Assembly (NCBI GenBank): GCA_026260175.1
Contig: JAKCWW010000005.1
Coordinates: forward strand, 68,274-132,273
DNA length: 64,000 nucleotides
Source: Reticulitermes lucifugus
Taxonomy: Eukaryota > Arthropoda > Insecta > Blattodea > Rhinotermitidae
Direction: 5' to 3'
A program made the position numbers and the translations under genes. The notes under the pieces are model-generated. The model was not told where the DNA came from and did not search any database. It saw only the letters and a list, made by a program, of their open reading frames with translations. Positions 35,776 to 47,211 of the stretch are shown here, in pieces (the first letter of the stretch is position 1; every line of letters starts with the position of its first letter).

Positions 35776-36632
35776 TATCCTATTTCATTAACATGCCATA
35801 ATGCAAGAGTGAATCATTATCGACACCTCCCAATATGACTTCTACAACACTCCTACCAAACAAATTAGTAGGCATGACAAATTAAATATCCAGACTAAGT
35901 GATATTAACATAAGGTGGTTCAGAAATCTGTATTCATCAAAATTTCCCACTTTTAAGTTTCAACCTCATTAAAGCACGCTGTGGATTAAAATTAGTTCAC
36001 GAAAACTTCAGTATTTCTCCACCCTTCAAATCTTTCTATGAAATCAATCAAAATTTCCTTTCGCAAAAAATATCAGGCTATGTTGTAAATTCAAAAATGT
36101 AATCTTTTTACTTCTGCATTATATGTATATAAAAAGCAGAGTTATATACATATATATACTTCTTATATTGTCAGTATAAATTGTATACCTAGTTAAGTCA
36201 GAAATTCCACAGCAAAAGTGAACGATGTAGTTATTATCACTGCTCGTTTGATATCCCGTTGGCAGTCATTAATTTATTAGACTGAAATGTGAGAATTTCA
36301 CGAGAATCTGAACCGGGTTCAGGACTTTCGTTATCACTTTTTTGTGTTCTGTTGAAAGCAATATTTACATTATGAAACATTACGTTGCCATTGCCTTATA
36401 ACTTCAAAATTCGTGGCGTTACATTTTTAAAAAGGTAAGATAATTATTGTTATAACAGTTTCAAATACACTTCTTTGGATGTTAGTCGTAACACCAGATT
36501 TTTGCCAGTACATATCTATTATATTGATAATGACTACAGTTTACCTATATTACTTACTACAATTTAAAATTTGTTGTCTTATCTAAGTTATTTATGGCCT
36601 ATAGATACTGTGTAGAATCTAGTTCTCCCTTT
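35776..36632. other. AT-rich stretch, nothing recognised
   Basis: No frame above 60 codons and no repeat recognised. Confidence 0.35.
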
Positions 36633-36637
36633 NNNNN
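36633..36637. other. Assembly gap, 5 N
   Basis: Five N directly beside the LINE remnant that follows. Confidence 0.99.
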
Positions 36638-36860
36638 ACCTCAGAGCTGCTTTCTTCACCTGATTTTCCTATTTACATTTGATCTTATATGCGAAAGTAT
36701 CCCAATTTCTCTGTTCATTGATCTTGCTGACAATGAGTAGCTCCCTGAGTGCTATTTCCTCCTTGATATATGGCCATTTGTTGTCCAGGAGATCTTCTCT
36801 CCACCTCTGCCTTTCTGGGCATTTCAACAGTAGATGGGGTGTCATTGCCTACTCTAAGAC
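36638..36860 (-). mobile_element. LINE ORF2 C-terminal tail with zinc-knuckle remnant
   Basis: The minus strand, ending at a TAG at 36,669-36,671, reads TPHLLLKCPERQRWREDLL, then DNKWPYIKEEIALRELL, then NEQRNWDTFAYKIKC before the stop. H-x4-C followed by a charged Trp-rich stretch is the end of a zf-RVT tail of a non-LTR retrotransposon, about 58 codons open. It is unlike both the 24.2-kb LINE and the GKRPLGRP family. The 68-codon plus frame over it is its shadow. Confidence 0.75.
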
Positions 36861-37150
36861 AAAAATATCCATTCACAAAACATAGTTTAGTGATCAGTTA
36901 GAAAATTGCTTTGAATTTCTTGATTGGGTAAAAATAAAGAGGCGGAGGGCGAGAGAAATGTTTAGGGCTGACTATGCAAATGCCAAAAACAATGGCAAAT
37001 ATTGACCTCGAAATAAGTAAAATAGCAAAAACTATTCTAGGGAATAGGAAATTCACACTGAAAAACTGAAGATTCTTTGCTGGGAACGGATAGAATAGTC
37101 TCTGATCAATGTTGTTAGAAGTTATTTAAGTCTATTTATTTGCTGCACGA
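36861..37150. other. Short stretch without features
   Basis: Nothing recognised; earlier LINE sequence may continue on the minus strand but I cannot align it. Confidence 0.3.
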
Positions 37151-37159
37151 TGTGACTGT

Positions 37160-37411
37160 GCCGATCCCAGTGGCCGCGCGGTGTAAGGACGCTTGATTGC
37201 TGAGATTGTGGGTTCGAATCCCGCCGAGGCATTTATGTCTGTCTCTTGTGAGTGTTCTGTTTTCTCAGGGAGAGGTCTCTGCGTCGGGCTAATCACTCGT
37301 CCAGAGGAGTCCTACCGAGTATGATGTGTCTAAATGAGTATGATCGTGAAGCCTCGGCATTGAGGACGCCCTGAGGCACTAACGGCTTTTGCGCCAAGGA
37401 AAGAAAAATTT
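37160..37411 (+). mobile_element. tRNA-derived SINE, family B, apparently complete
   Basis: A-box-like TGGCCGCGCGG is at 37,171-37,181 and a perfect B box GGTTCGAATCC at 37,211-37,221, the right spacing for a tRNA-derived pol III promoter. The body includes ATGTCTGTCTCTTGTGAGTG, GAGAGGTCTCTGCG and CGTCCAGAGGAGTCCTACC. The 9-mer TGTGACTGT flanks both sides (37,151-37,159 and 37,412-37,420), a probable target duplication, giving 252 bp. A second copy lies at 50,214-50,390. Confidence 0.85.
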
Positions 37412-37420
37412 TGTGACTGT

Positions 37421-38136
37421 AAGCTTGGCTTCATCTAAGTATATCACTGATAAAATACATTTGTGTGATTGAGCGTCTGTACACTAAGAAATACGCTCAA
37501 AAATCCTCTTAATTAAACTGATCATTATAGTACCTTCTATTCCAGTGACGTGTAAACTTGGCATTTCACCTTGAAGTAAAGAACAGATTGAAGTTGAAGA
37601 ATGTTGTATTCTGGAATGTAGAAATTTACACTGCTTCCGAAGAACCCACTACCTCCCCATTTACCTTACAAAGCTTAGACCAAACTTTAAGCTACAAGTT
37701 TCCCTAAATGTTGCCAATTCTTATTACTCTACGCAATTCTCATGACTCGGAAGTGTTTTCGTCATATCATCGTCGTGAGAACGTAAAATTGCACACAGAT
37801 CGGGAGCGTCTGAGAACAGAATTTAAACAGATATAGAAAAAGGAGCAAACAGGATGACTGCACACAAATACATAACGAGGAGTTTTAAAATTTTTATTTT
37901 AGCCACATATTTTAATGTGATAAAACGAAGAAAGATGACATGGGGAAATGAATGAGTAAATTTCCAAAACGATTTGTTGGAAAACTTGAAGTAGAAGGAA
38001 GGACTAATTTAAGGCATATGTTAAAGAATAGTGCGTGAGAGTAGACTCTGGGTAGACCTGTTCGAGTGTCGAAGCTTCCACAGCCGTGTAATCTAGGATT
38101 CTCTTGTTCTGAGGTGTGGCGCTGTATCGCTTAAGT
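37421..38136. other. Stretch without recognised features
   Basis: No frame above 60 codons; no repeat recognised. Confidence 0.35.
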
Positions 38137-38148
38137 GTCTCACGACGT

Positions 38149-38412
38149 AATAAGGTATGAAGGCCCAGAGGGCTTTAGAGGTAAAGCCCTACTCTTTCTT
38201 TAACCTTGGCGCTAGATGGGGTTGGTGGTCAACGCCACGCCCATGCCGCTTTACCCCCGGGAAAGAGACAAGTTACCCATTGTACAGGAGGCTGGGAAGA
38301 CCCCAAGGCCGCTCTGGACGGGTGTGGAAAATCTCGCCCCCGCCAGGTTTCGATCCCCGGACCGCCCAGCCCGTAGCGAGTCGCTTTACCGACAACGCTA
38401 TCCCAGACCACC
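38149..38412 (-). mobile_element. SINE family A copy, near full length
   Basis: On the minus strand the head reads GGGATAGCGTTGTCGGTAAA, then CGACTCGCTACGGGCTGGGC, with a B-box-like GGATCGAAACC (38,346-38,356). The 3' body has TGGCGTTGACCACCAACCCC and the 3' end lies near 38,150. Flanking 12-mers GTCTCACGACGT (38,137-38,148) and GTCTACCGACGT (38,413-38,424) match at 10 of 12 and may be a target duplication. Frames of 60-111 codons on both strands here are SINE by-products. Confidence 0.9.
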
Positions 38413-38424
38413 GTCTACCGACGT

Positions 38425-39339
38425 TTCGAAGGAATATGTCGCATTCAAATTCAACCGTTCCAGGCCCAATTAAGATGAAGACTGGGCTTTGAACCCTTAA
38501 AGTTGAAAGCAAAACCTTCTTTCGAAAGGCTGAGAACAACTGATCCAGAGACCTAGGATCACATCTCAGAAGACTGTAATCTTCAATAGAAGTAGTTCAG
38601 GATGCGATTCAATGGCGTGCTCTTGTGGACATGGTATGGATATTCAAGGTGTTTAAAAGGTCTAGCCGAGCGATCATCAGTTTTTCATGAGGTCTGATAC
38701 ATGGAGGCAGGTTATAAGACACTTCAGAAGGTGAAATATTGGACAATGTTGATATATTATTATACGTTAGGAAGCTGACACAGAAAACAACAATCTAAAA
38801 TCATGGTAAGTCTGCAGCTAATAATTTTTGGTATGTTTTTTATCTCATTTTTTATAAAGCTCTTAACATTACTGTGTTAATTTTCCTTGCTTCTTGCTGA
38901 CTTGCTTTTATGATGGCGTGTAACTGGTAGTTAAATTGTACACACAGTTTGTTAAGTTCCAATACGTGGGTGGGTTGAGCAGAGATGGCAGCACTGAACA
39001 GTCAGTGATGCGTTACAGGACTGTCATACCAAAAACAGTTTAGTTGCGTCACGGCAGTCAGACTTCCCTGACCTAGTACAACGTGCACATCAACCGTACG
39101 AATATGGCTTTCTTTATGGGGTAAATAAATGAATGCTTTTCCTCTGCTTGAATCTCCCTGTCACGTGATAAATGACGCGCAGTGGCGGAATGGCACTCTT
39201 TCCGATACTCGGTAAGGTTCTTCATATTAATTTAAAATTATTTTAAAATCAAACTTTATTTCTTAGAGCTACTTTATTACTTTGTTAAATTTCTTCCAAA
39301 AAAGGCCATATTCATTAATGAGAAATTTATTTAAGGTTA
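38425..39339. other. Stretch with possible structured-motif copy
   Basis: The minus strand at 38,417-38,450 holds CGAAACGTCGG preceded by ATTCCTT, a partial copy of the recurring motif. No gene recognised. Confidence 0.35.
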
Positions 39340-39475
39340 AAAGGGTACCCATTGCATTGGAGGGTAGGTGAGCCCCAAAGTAGGTCTGGACGTTTTGGAA
39401 AAGATAAAAATCTATTACCTCAACCCGGTTTATAACCCCGGACGGTGCAACCCCTAGCCTAGTCGCAATACTGAG
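39340..39475 (-). mobile_element. SINE family A fragment, middle and head
   Basis: Plus-strand text CCCATTGCATTGGAGGGTAG, TGAGCCCCAAAGTAGGTCTG, GATAAAAATCTATTACC, CCCCGGACGGTGCAACCCCT, AGCCTAGTCGCAATACTGAG is the reverse complement of the family A middle and tRNA-like head. Confidence 0.75.
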
Positions 39476-41801
39476 TAATTTCTGTTACAAAACTATCATG
39501 TTGGACTTTCTTCATTGCCTGCGGAACGTTTGATTTTTCAAGTAAGCCTCACATAATTTGCGCATCACTTTGCATTCTTATACTGAAAGAATCAGTACCA
39601 CAAACATTTGAAGAGCTAACACATTTTGAATTAAATTTTTATTTCACTTAATCACAAAGAACGATTAGTTTCTTTCGAGTTTTCCGTAGTAGTAACAAAT
39701 TTTTGGCATTAATTTTTTGGCTGTTTTTATGTATCAGCTGTCGGTGCAAGGCAACTGCACACGCGAGGCAGAATTGTGGATGATGACCGCTGCAGCAAAG
39801 TTTGCAGTCCATTGTCGTGTTAGTTGTTCTCAGAGTTTCATACAAAACATGTAGCAGAAATAATTAGGTCCACCTACCGTATGTATAATACACGCGTTTA
39901 TACGAACAGTGGCTATTATCCCTATTATTTTTAGGAATATGACGCTTTAGCTTTTAGTATCTTTGTCAGTGTTTAGGAGGAGGAGCTTCCTGCCTGTACC
40001 TTCAGGGAAGTGTTCTTATTACCTTGAAGGTAGAGGCATCAAGCTTCTACGAAACGTTTGCTATTCATTAATTAAAATGGTGTCATGCTAGGTGACCTGA
40101 ATATTTATCAGCACTGCTGTGATACCTCAAATCTCTCTCACACCCGGTATTTGTTTAATGTTAAGACTGACTCTGTCTAGAAAGGCACTACAACAATTAA
40201 AATTTTAACCTTTTATTTGCTATTCTATTTGTGTACTATAGTCGATTATGCCGCGCTGAATGTAAAGGGATAAACAATTGCCGTAGGAAATGGTTTGATT
40301 GAACTCATTCTTCTAAAGAACACTAGACAGTGTCTGAGGCTTTGGGTGAAAATAAATTCTCACCATAAAAGTTCATAAATATATATGTCAGACGCAGTAA
40401 CATTTTGTTAAAACAGGCAATAAGCTAACGCTCCCAAGGATTTTCCTAACATCGGTAAACCAAAAAACTTTTAATGCCTGTTAAATATTATCTAGTCTGA
40501 ATAACCCCGAAGTTCAAAACGGGAAATATATTTCAAAAGGCTGAGGGAAGAAAGTGACACAACTTCGATCATATCATGTCTGTAAATAACCCCATAATCT
40601 CTAATGGATAATTTATGTACCACCAAGTTTAACATTTAAAAAAGTTACTTGTGTGCGTGTGTTTTTATGGAGGTGGGAAAACAGTGATTGTTTCCCTATA
40701 TGTCTCGAACTGACAGATTTTTTTTATAATCGAGACGAAGTGTTTACTGCGCGGTACGAATCGAATGTTTATATAAAACTTAGGTTACTTTTTCCTCTGG
40801 TACTCTACGTAGATTTCAGTATGCTGATGACATTTAGAACTCCGCGAAATTTCTTTGTGAAAATACAAGAGAAAGAGAACTAACTTTAAACCTTTGCAAC
40901 CGCCTATCCTGAGTTTGTTGAAATGTTGTAGCTGAAAGAAGATGTGTGTCCTTTGCGCCTACTTTTCTTTATTAAAATATAAAATCTGCTTACTGTGCTG
41001 TCTGTGCCGGTTTGCGTTCTGGTCCATTTATGCTGTTGAAGGTTTGAACGAATTTTACTTAATTTGGTGCCAAAGATTTATCAATTAGGGATTCCCCAAA
41101 ACCGTGGTTCCTAATTTCCCAAGATTAATAGTGACAACATGACGGAGGCGCGAATTTATGAGGAGGGAGTGACAATAGTGTAATATCGGCTGATTTAAAA
41201 AACACTGGTCCCCAGAAACATATTGTTTTATTACTCTTCACATAGGACAATAAACAAAGTCCGTAAAAAATATTTTCCAAATAACATTATATTTTGTGTG
41301 TCATATTTATCTGTAAACCATCAATTATAAACGTGGCAACGACATGAAACTGTGATGTTAAATTTGCACTTAAGTAATAAGGCAACACTAAGTAACACAA
41401 AGACAATAATAATAAAGCTAATATATTACATTTAGAAATATAGTTCTATGCAGTAAAAAATATGTTCCTACTCTGAGTCCCAGTTTTACAACGTAGGTTT
41501 ATAAAGCTTTTTCCTTATTTGCTCCGATGTATTATTCTACATACATATGTATACAACCATACTAGTAAATCTCATTTTCGAAAATCAAATTCATGAATAC
41601 AAACTTACAGGCAGCTCTAGGAATGTTGTGAAACAAGTTCGTCCCATCCCAGTTTTCTTTAACGATTCCTCGCCCACCGCAACAATTATTGTTCTTGTAT
41701 ATACGCATAGATCGTGGTTACCTGAAGACAGTCAATTGAATCAAATCAAGCGTTGTGAAAATTTATGGTCTAGGTCGGTGAAGATAAAGCGTAAAATTTA
41801 C
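39476..41801. other. AT-rich stretch, nothing firm
   Basis: Unrecognised frames of 65-76 codons occur. Near 41,030-41,090 a weak relative of the 26.6-kb repeat is seen. The upstream part of the 103-codon frame starting at 41,547 has no recognisable domain. Confidence 0.35.
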
Positions 41802-41880
41802 TGTAATGTGACGCCATATAGACTGATGGATAATTACAAGAGTTTCGTAGGAATATAGTGTCACCATCTTCTGGGTCGAT
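41802..41880 (+). repeat. Remnant of dispersed repeat (CNVTPYRL type)
   Basis: The frame from 41,802 gives CNVTPYRLMDNYKSFVGI, a stop, then CHHLL. The order matches the 780-848 remnant, and both resemble a peptide I recall from insect repeat-derived predictions. The 103-codon frame that ends here is therefore partly repeat. Confidence 0.5.
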
Positions 41881-42227
41881 CTACACACCATCTACAAGAA
41901 TGGCTCAGCTTTAAATTAAGCCTTAAAAGGTTTAATTTGTGGTGCGTGTTGAGATTTACATGACTTTTTATCCACATTACTTCAACAAACTACAAGAGAA
42001 GTAACACCTTCAACACTGCAACCATTAATTCAATAATTTAAGGCAACGTGACGATGTGAAAATAGAGCGACGAGTTCTGTCATAATGACAATGCGGGAAT
42101 ATAAAGACGTGGTATTAGCTAAGAATGTTAATATTTCATGCGGGCATACATTCTTACAAAACACATTTCTTTATTATGCATTACTACAAATGAAAGAAAA
42201 AAAAGTGGCATGTGGTTCTTATGGGAG
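41881..42227. other. AT-rich stretch, nothing recognised
   Basis: No frame or repeat seen. Confidence 0.35.
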
Positions 42228-42405
42228 AGAAGTACATGAAGGGTTTGGTGGGGAAACCTGAAGGAAAGAGACCACTTGGACGGCCTAGGCTTAGATGGAT
42301 ATTAAAGGTATAAGATGGGCGAGACGAGTGGGTTAAACTGGCTCAGATTACGTAAAAGTGGCGGGCTCTTTTACACGCAGTAATGAACCTTCCTTTTTCA
42401 TAACA
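42228..42405 (+). mobile_element. LINE reverse-transcriptase tail, decayed
   Basis: The plus strand reads VGKPEGKRPLGRPRLRW, then after breaks GRDEWVKLAQI and KWRALLHAVMNLPF. This is the conserved C-terminal end of the main LINE family. About 60 codons are recognisable with at least two stops and a shift. Confidence 0.85.
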
Positions 42406-43589
42406 TGTGGAGACTATCTTGACCAGTTAAGGCACTATTAACTTCTCAAGACGGATTCTACTCCATGGAGTATTTACTTGGCTGTTAGTTAAGTTAGTTA
42501 CGTTTTTCGTTTATGTCAGTCCCATAGATTAGCCTATAGTCTATACCGCTAATGGTAAAATGCTTAGTGTATAGTAGGATACAAAGAATATAACAGAAAG
42601 TTGCTGACTGTTCTTACCTATTGCTTCGGAATTTGCTTGAGAAACTCAGGAAAACCATATCAGGTAGAATGAAGAGTTTTCAAATCGAGATATGAAATCG
42701 AGAACTCCCGAATACGTAGCAGAAATGTCACTTAGCGGACCGTGACATCCAGCCTCGAAGTTGCATTGAATGTGACAAAAAGTAGCAGTAAATAATTTAA
42801 ACTCCCTACATCTATTATTACATTACACACTAAAGCCAGTTTAGCTTTTAGCTCCATTTTGCACGCTACGTTAACAGACCTGCTGTGACATTGATATCCA
42901 CATATTGCCTTTTTTTAATTGGTGGAAATCATATCAACATCTGTAAAATTTTATGTAATGTCTTCTGCAGTCATGATTGTCGTCTTTGCGTTTTCAGAAA
43001 TCCTGATTAGAGGCAAGTGTTTTTTGATTATTGAAGCGAAAAAGTAATTTTATAGCATTAAAATAATTATGTACGTAAAGAAAAATGCTAGTAATTGTAA
43101 AGGAATTATTTATGAACTAATGACATAATAAAATAACAATAAAAGACTTGTGCACTTAAAATAAATATGAGATAAAAATTCTTATCAAGAATGGTCTTTA
43201 TGTTTTGCAAATTAATGAAGTGGTTACGTTGAAGGAGTCTGAAGTGTTAAGATTAATATCGCCTCGAAATGTTAACATTGGCATATAATTACCGTCGAAC
43301 AAACAAACTTTTAATAATAATGTGTTTGAGGGTAATATATGTATATATGTACCAATATTAATATGTCATAACACAGCAGGATGGATTACATTAAAATCGT
43401 CTGGAAATTCACGCTGTGTTCCCGACGCATCGAATTATCTTAGTGCCTTCATTTCGTCTCTTATTTAGCGCAATCACGGTGAAATATATTTAGTATGTAC
43501 ATTTCAGAATTTGAGCGCGTCCTAGTAATAGTTTCCATAATTGGTTAATTTAAGTACAAATTATTTAAGCATTGGAACACGAAGATTTG
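42406..43589. other. AT-rich stretch, nothing recognised
   Basis: No frame above 60 codons; no repeat recognised. Confidence 0.35.
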
Positions 43590-43775
43590 TGCGGGAGTCA
43601 AGGTACAGCAGCACGCTCTCTTAATTTCGATATTAGATACAAATGAATGGCAGCTTCAAGCTCCGACCGCTGTATTGCGGAGTAATATGCCCTAGCTCAC
43701 TGTACGCCACTAGATGATAGTGTATGGAAATGTTATTCATGAGAAGCATTCCTGTCCTTTCGGGAATCAGACCGT
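43590..43775 (-). mobile_element. SINE family A copy, 3' two-thirds, diverged
   Basis: Reverse complement of the element: GCACGCTCTCTTAATTTCGA, TATTAGATACAAATGAATGG, CAAGCTCCGACCGCTGTATT, GCCCTAGCTCACTGTACGCC, then CCTGTCCTTTCGGGAATCAG. Positions match the family A order. Confidence 0.6.
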
Positions 43776-43869
43776 CCTGTGGCAAGTTAATAGCTATCTA
43801 AAAAATATAATACTGAGAAAATTATTCGTATATAGGCCTAAGAAATTTAATCAGGCTTGAATATTCGGT

Positions 43870-44110
43870 ATCCGAGCAGTACGTTTGGGTGCTCACGGAG
43901 ACTTGTCAATGTCTACTTGTCACAACTGGAGACCTCTGGAAACCTCGTGACAGCATTGCTCAAGTGGTACCACGATTCGCTTTAGTGTCAATTCGCCACT
44001 GGCTTGCAGAACTCTGCTTCGCTGTCCGCGGTATCATCTGAAGAGCAAATCTGATGTTATCGTCCGGGACTGCAAAACAGTCATTATGTGTCCAGCTCTC
44101 TCTGTATCAT
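43870..44110. other. GC-richer stretch of unknown nature
   Basis: Around 43,880-44,040 one plus frame without an ATG stays open for nearly 60 codons, including KPRDSIAQVVPRFALVSIRH and WLAELCFAVRGII before a stop. I do not recognise it. It could be an old exon-like fragment, a repeat, or chance. Confidence 0.2.
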
Positions 44111-46689
44111 ATGGCACATTAATCACTCTAGCTGTACGCTAAGGTGAGCTAAGAGGATACTAGCACATTCCAAAAGAAGACAGATCGATTTAATCTCACC
44201 ACATTATCTTCTACACCCTGTATGCATAAATGTCCTACGTCCCAGATTGAGTAAGGGTCACTTTGTGTACAAGAATACATGATAGTAATCCCTAGCAATA
44301 CTACACGTGAAAAAAACTTTTAAGCAAGAAAATCAACGGTTTATACGACTCGTTTTCCACTCTCTTACGACCTATTAAATCTCCCAAACGTCATCACTTC
44401 TGACGTAACATCTATTCCCCCCTTTTCTCTCGCTCTTTTAACTCTCCCCCTACTGTTAAACCAAAAAGCTTCCGGTCTGTCATTCACAGACATCATCCCC
44501 ACAACTCCGTCCAGATTTAGTTGTGTGCAATCGTCATCTCCATGCTTTGTCTAAATCATCTCAAACCTCACTCCACATTCTAACCCTTGGTAAAGGGGAA
44601 AAATTATGGTCCATTTGTCAAGGACGAAGGTAAGAGATACACCATCAAACAGTGGGTCAATGACATTTCCTTAGGCTCGGAAAGGATTGTCCATTCACGA
44701 CATACTTCTTCCTGCATGCACTCATAAGACATTTGTCACATTCTTTAGTTCATGGCTGCGAACGCAGAAAAGCTTTAAGAACAGAGAACATATGAATTAC
44801 AAGTGACGAAAAGTGTCGGGTTAGAAATTAATTACAGGCGACGGTAATAGAAATATTAAATATACTGATTCACGTGGCACATTTAGTGACACTTTTGCAG
44901 CCTGGGTTTCTTAATTTCCTTGAAGCCCAGCGATAACCTTCATAGTAATACGTGTTTCAAAGCCTCGTGTCTTAAGAGTGACAATTGTCAGTATATACAA
45001 ATGTTATAAATCCTCCACAGTCGTTCAAAGTACACACCTATATGATGAAGCATTGATTAAGCAGCTTTCAATTTCAGCAAGAATAACAAACCTTATGGTA
45101 TTTTGTATTACAATCTATTTCCATTTATTTGCTCCTCAAAATGTAGCATGCAATAAGTACTTTATTTTTAGACAAATACATCAATTTTATTCAATTTTAT
45201 TCTATGCATAAATGAAGAAGGGCTGTAAACTTGCAACATAATGAAACATGTTTCTGCAGTCAATGAAATATTTTTACCGTATTTCATAAACAGTTAACAA
45301 ACCATATTTCTACCTTTCCCATCATGTGATGTGCAGGTCCATTCACAAAAACATTAAGAAAAAATTACAACACTAATATGACTTCGATTATATCACAGAC
45401 GGACAATGTATTTACATGCTTCTTTTACACTGTTGATATATTACGTTACATAAAATTATTGTACAAATCTACATAACACCCTAAGCGTCAAAATTATGTC
45501 TTATGAAATTTGGATAATTTATAAACTGGAATTCTGTAGGTTTTACCCTACCCTAACTTATCTGACACATTTTCAATCTTCATGACGGTATGCAGAATTG
45601 TAAAGTTTTATGAAATATGATAGGCTAAGAATACAAAACAAACACGGTATCTGATTTGCTTTTGATAATACAATCAAAGCTCATGTAAATGTTTTAATTT
45701 CGATAATAACTTAATGTACATAGACCTGAAGATGCCCTGATGATTATAGTAGAAACATGTTGTCTTATCTACTACTGAAACACAGTACAGAATATGACTG
45801 CAAAGGCGTGTTTCATTAATTTGTAGATCTACACAACACATCGAGATCTAATGATAAACTGAAGGGCGCATTCAATGGCGTAAGTACTTCGGGAATGAAA
45901 AATAAATTAATATGAACAACATATTAAAGTATATATTCAAAAATTGTGCCTGAAACGAGATACTTTTTATAACGAAGTAATATTTCCACCATTTATTTTC
46001 AGAAAAGTAAATACAGTTTTCTCATGTCGAAACCGCCATAATAGTGAGGAAGTAGGAAGAAACTTTATGCACTTTGGACACTTTTTTTAAATAGAGGACA
46101 GCTATGTGCGCTTAAATTGACTAGAGCAAATATAAAACCGTAGGCAGTTAAATACAATATTTAACCCAGGAATACAACGTTCGAAAATCTGTGTAAGGGC
46201 TTAACCTAAAATATGCACTAACACATCTTTGGAATGCCCATCAAAACACAGCAGCTCAACATGGATAACATTACTACAAAGTCAAGTGTACAAGTTGTCA
46301 ATCAAAAGAACACCCTAAGAACCTACTTTCCAATATCTATCTTAATATTACCCTCTTCTACTTTGTTGGTCATCTAAAAGGCTTCCCAACCAGAACCACG
46401 TATTGATTTTGTATTTTTTCTAAATTATTCAAAACATATAACAAAATTATAGAAACCACAGAAATAATAAAATTCAAATAATCTGTTCTTTTTGGGTTTA
46501 ATTTCTACTATCAAATTAATTGAAAGGTTTTCCGGAAATCGTTTTACAAGTATTTGCTTTATGTTCTTCGCTTGACACGAAAGCACAGGCCTACATGCAG
46601 TCATAGGAATCTGTAGTGTTATTGTTTCTTTAGTTTTTTATCTAAAGACACTCTCACTTGTTAAGGTTTTATAACCTCGGTAATGGATG
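44111..46689. other. AT-rich stretch with one structured-motif copy
   Basis: A motif copy CCTGAAGATGCCCTGATG...TAGAAACATGTTG lies at 45,725-45,762. 44,340-44,590 is pyrimidine-rich on the plus strand and might be antisense to an old repeat. Frames of up to 77 codons are unrecognised. Confidence 0.35.
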
Positions 46690-46770
46690 GATGAGTGAAT
46701 ATGGAGCATTGGCGGAATACAACAACAGAAAGCCGAGGTACCCGGGCAGAAACGTGTCCGAGTACCACTT
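46690..46770 (-). mobile_element. SINE family D fragment
   Basis: GGAGCATTGGCGGAATACAA then GGTACCCGGGCAGAAACGTG matches, in reverse complement, the body of the 60,357 copy (CCCCGAGTACTTCGG...ATTCCACCGGTGCTC) and parallels 60,036-60,075. Confidence 0.55.
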
Positions 46771-47178
46771 TTAAGATACTGAATATAGAGGAGACGGAAA
46801 TTTAAATGTAAGGCGGTTGGGCTACCTCGTATTCTCGCGCTTTAAAATGCATGCAGTTTAAACTAGTAAAAGTGATAGTATGGAATTTCAAAAACCGTCT
46901 TTGATATTATTAGCAACGTTGAGTAAGTCTCAAAATGACGCCGTGTCAAAATACTAGAGGCCATTTTATTCTTCAGGCGATTTTTTCGATGGTTATAGAA
47001 CATCGTCCAGTGGGGGGAAGGGGAGGGGGTTGTCTTCGCGTTACTTCAGCCAGATACAATTTTTCTATTTACGGGAATTCCGAATACCATAGCTCTATCT
47101 GTTCAGTTATCCTGTTTACCAGCCAGGGGTATTTACTTACTGTCTTGACAGACAATTCGAAAAAGCGGATATCGTAAC

Positions 47179-47211
47179 GCGTGTGGTGTGCGTGTGTGTG
47201 CGTGTGTGTGA
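47179..47211. repeat. (GT)n microsatellite with CG interruptions
   Basis: GTGTG and CGTGTGTGTG blocks. Confidence 0.85.

Noticed and set aside
37171-37221. Functional tRNA gene
   Set aside because: A and B boxes are present but no acceptor-stem pairing is visible and a 190-bp SINE body follows.
38157-38539. Four overlapping frames of 60-111 codons
   Set aside because: They lie over a GC-rich SINE family A copy on both strands; the same peptides arise from other copies such as 22,531-22,869.
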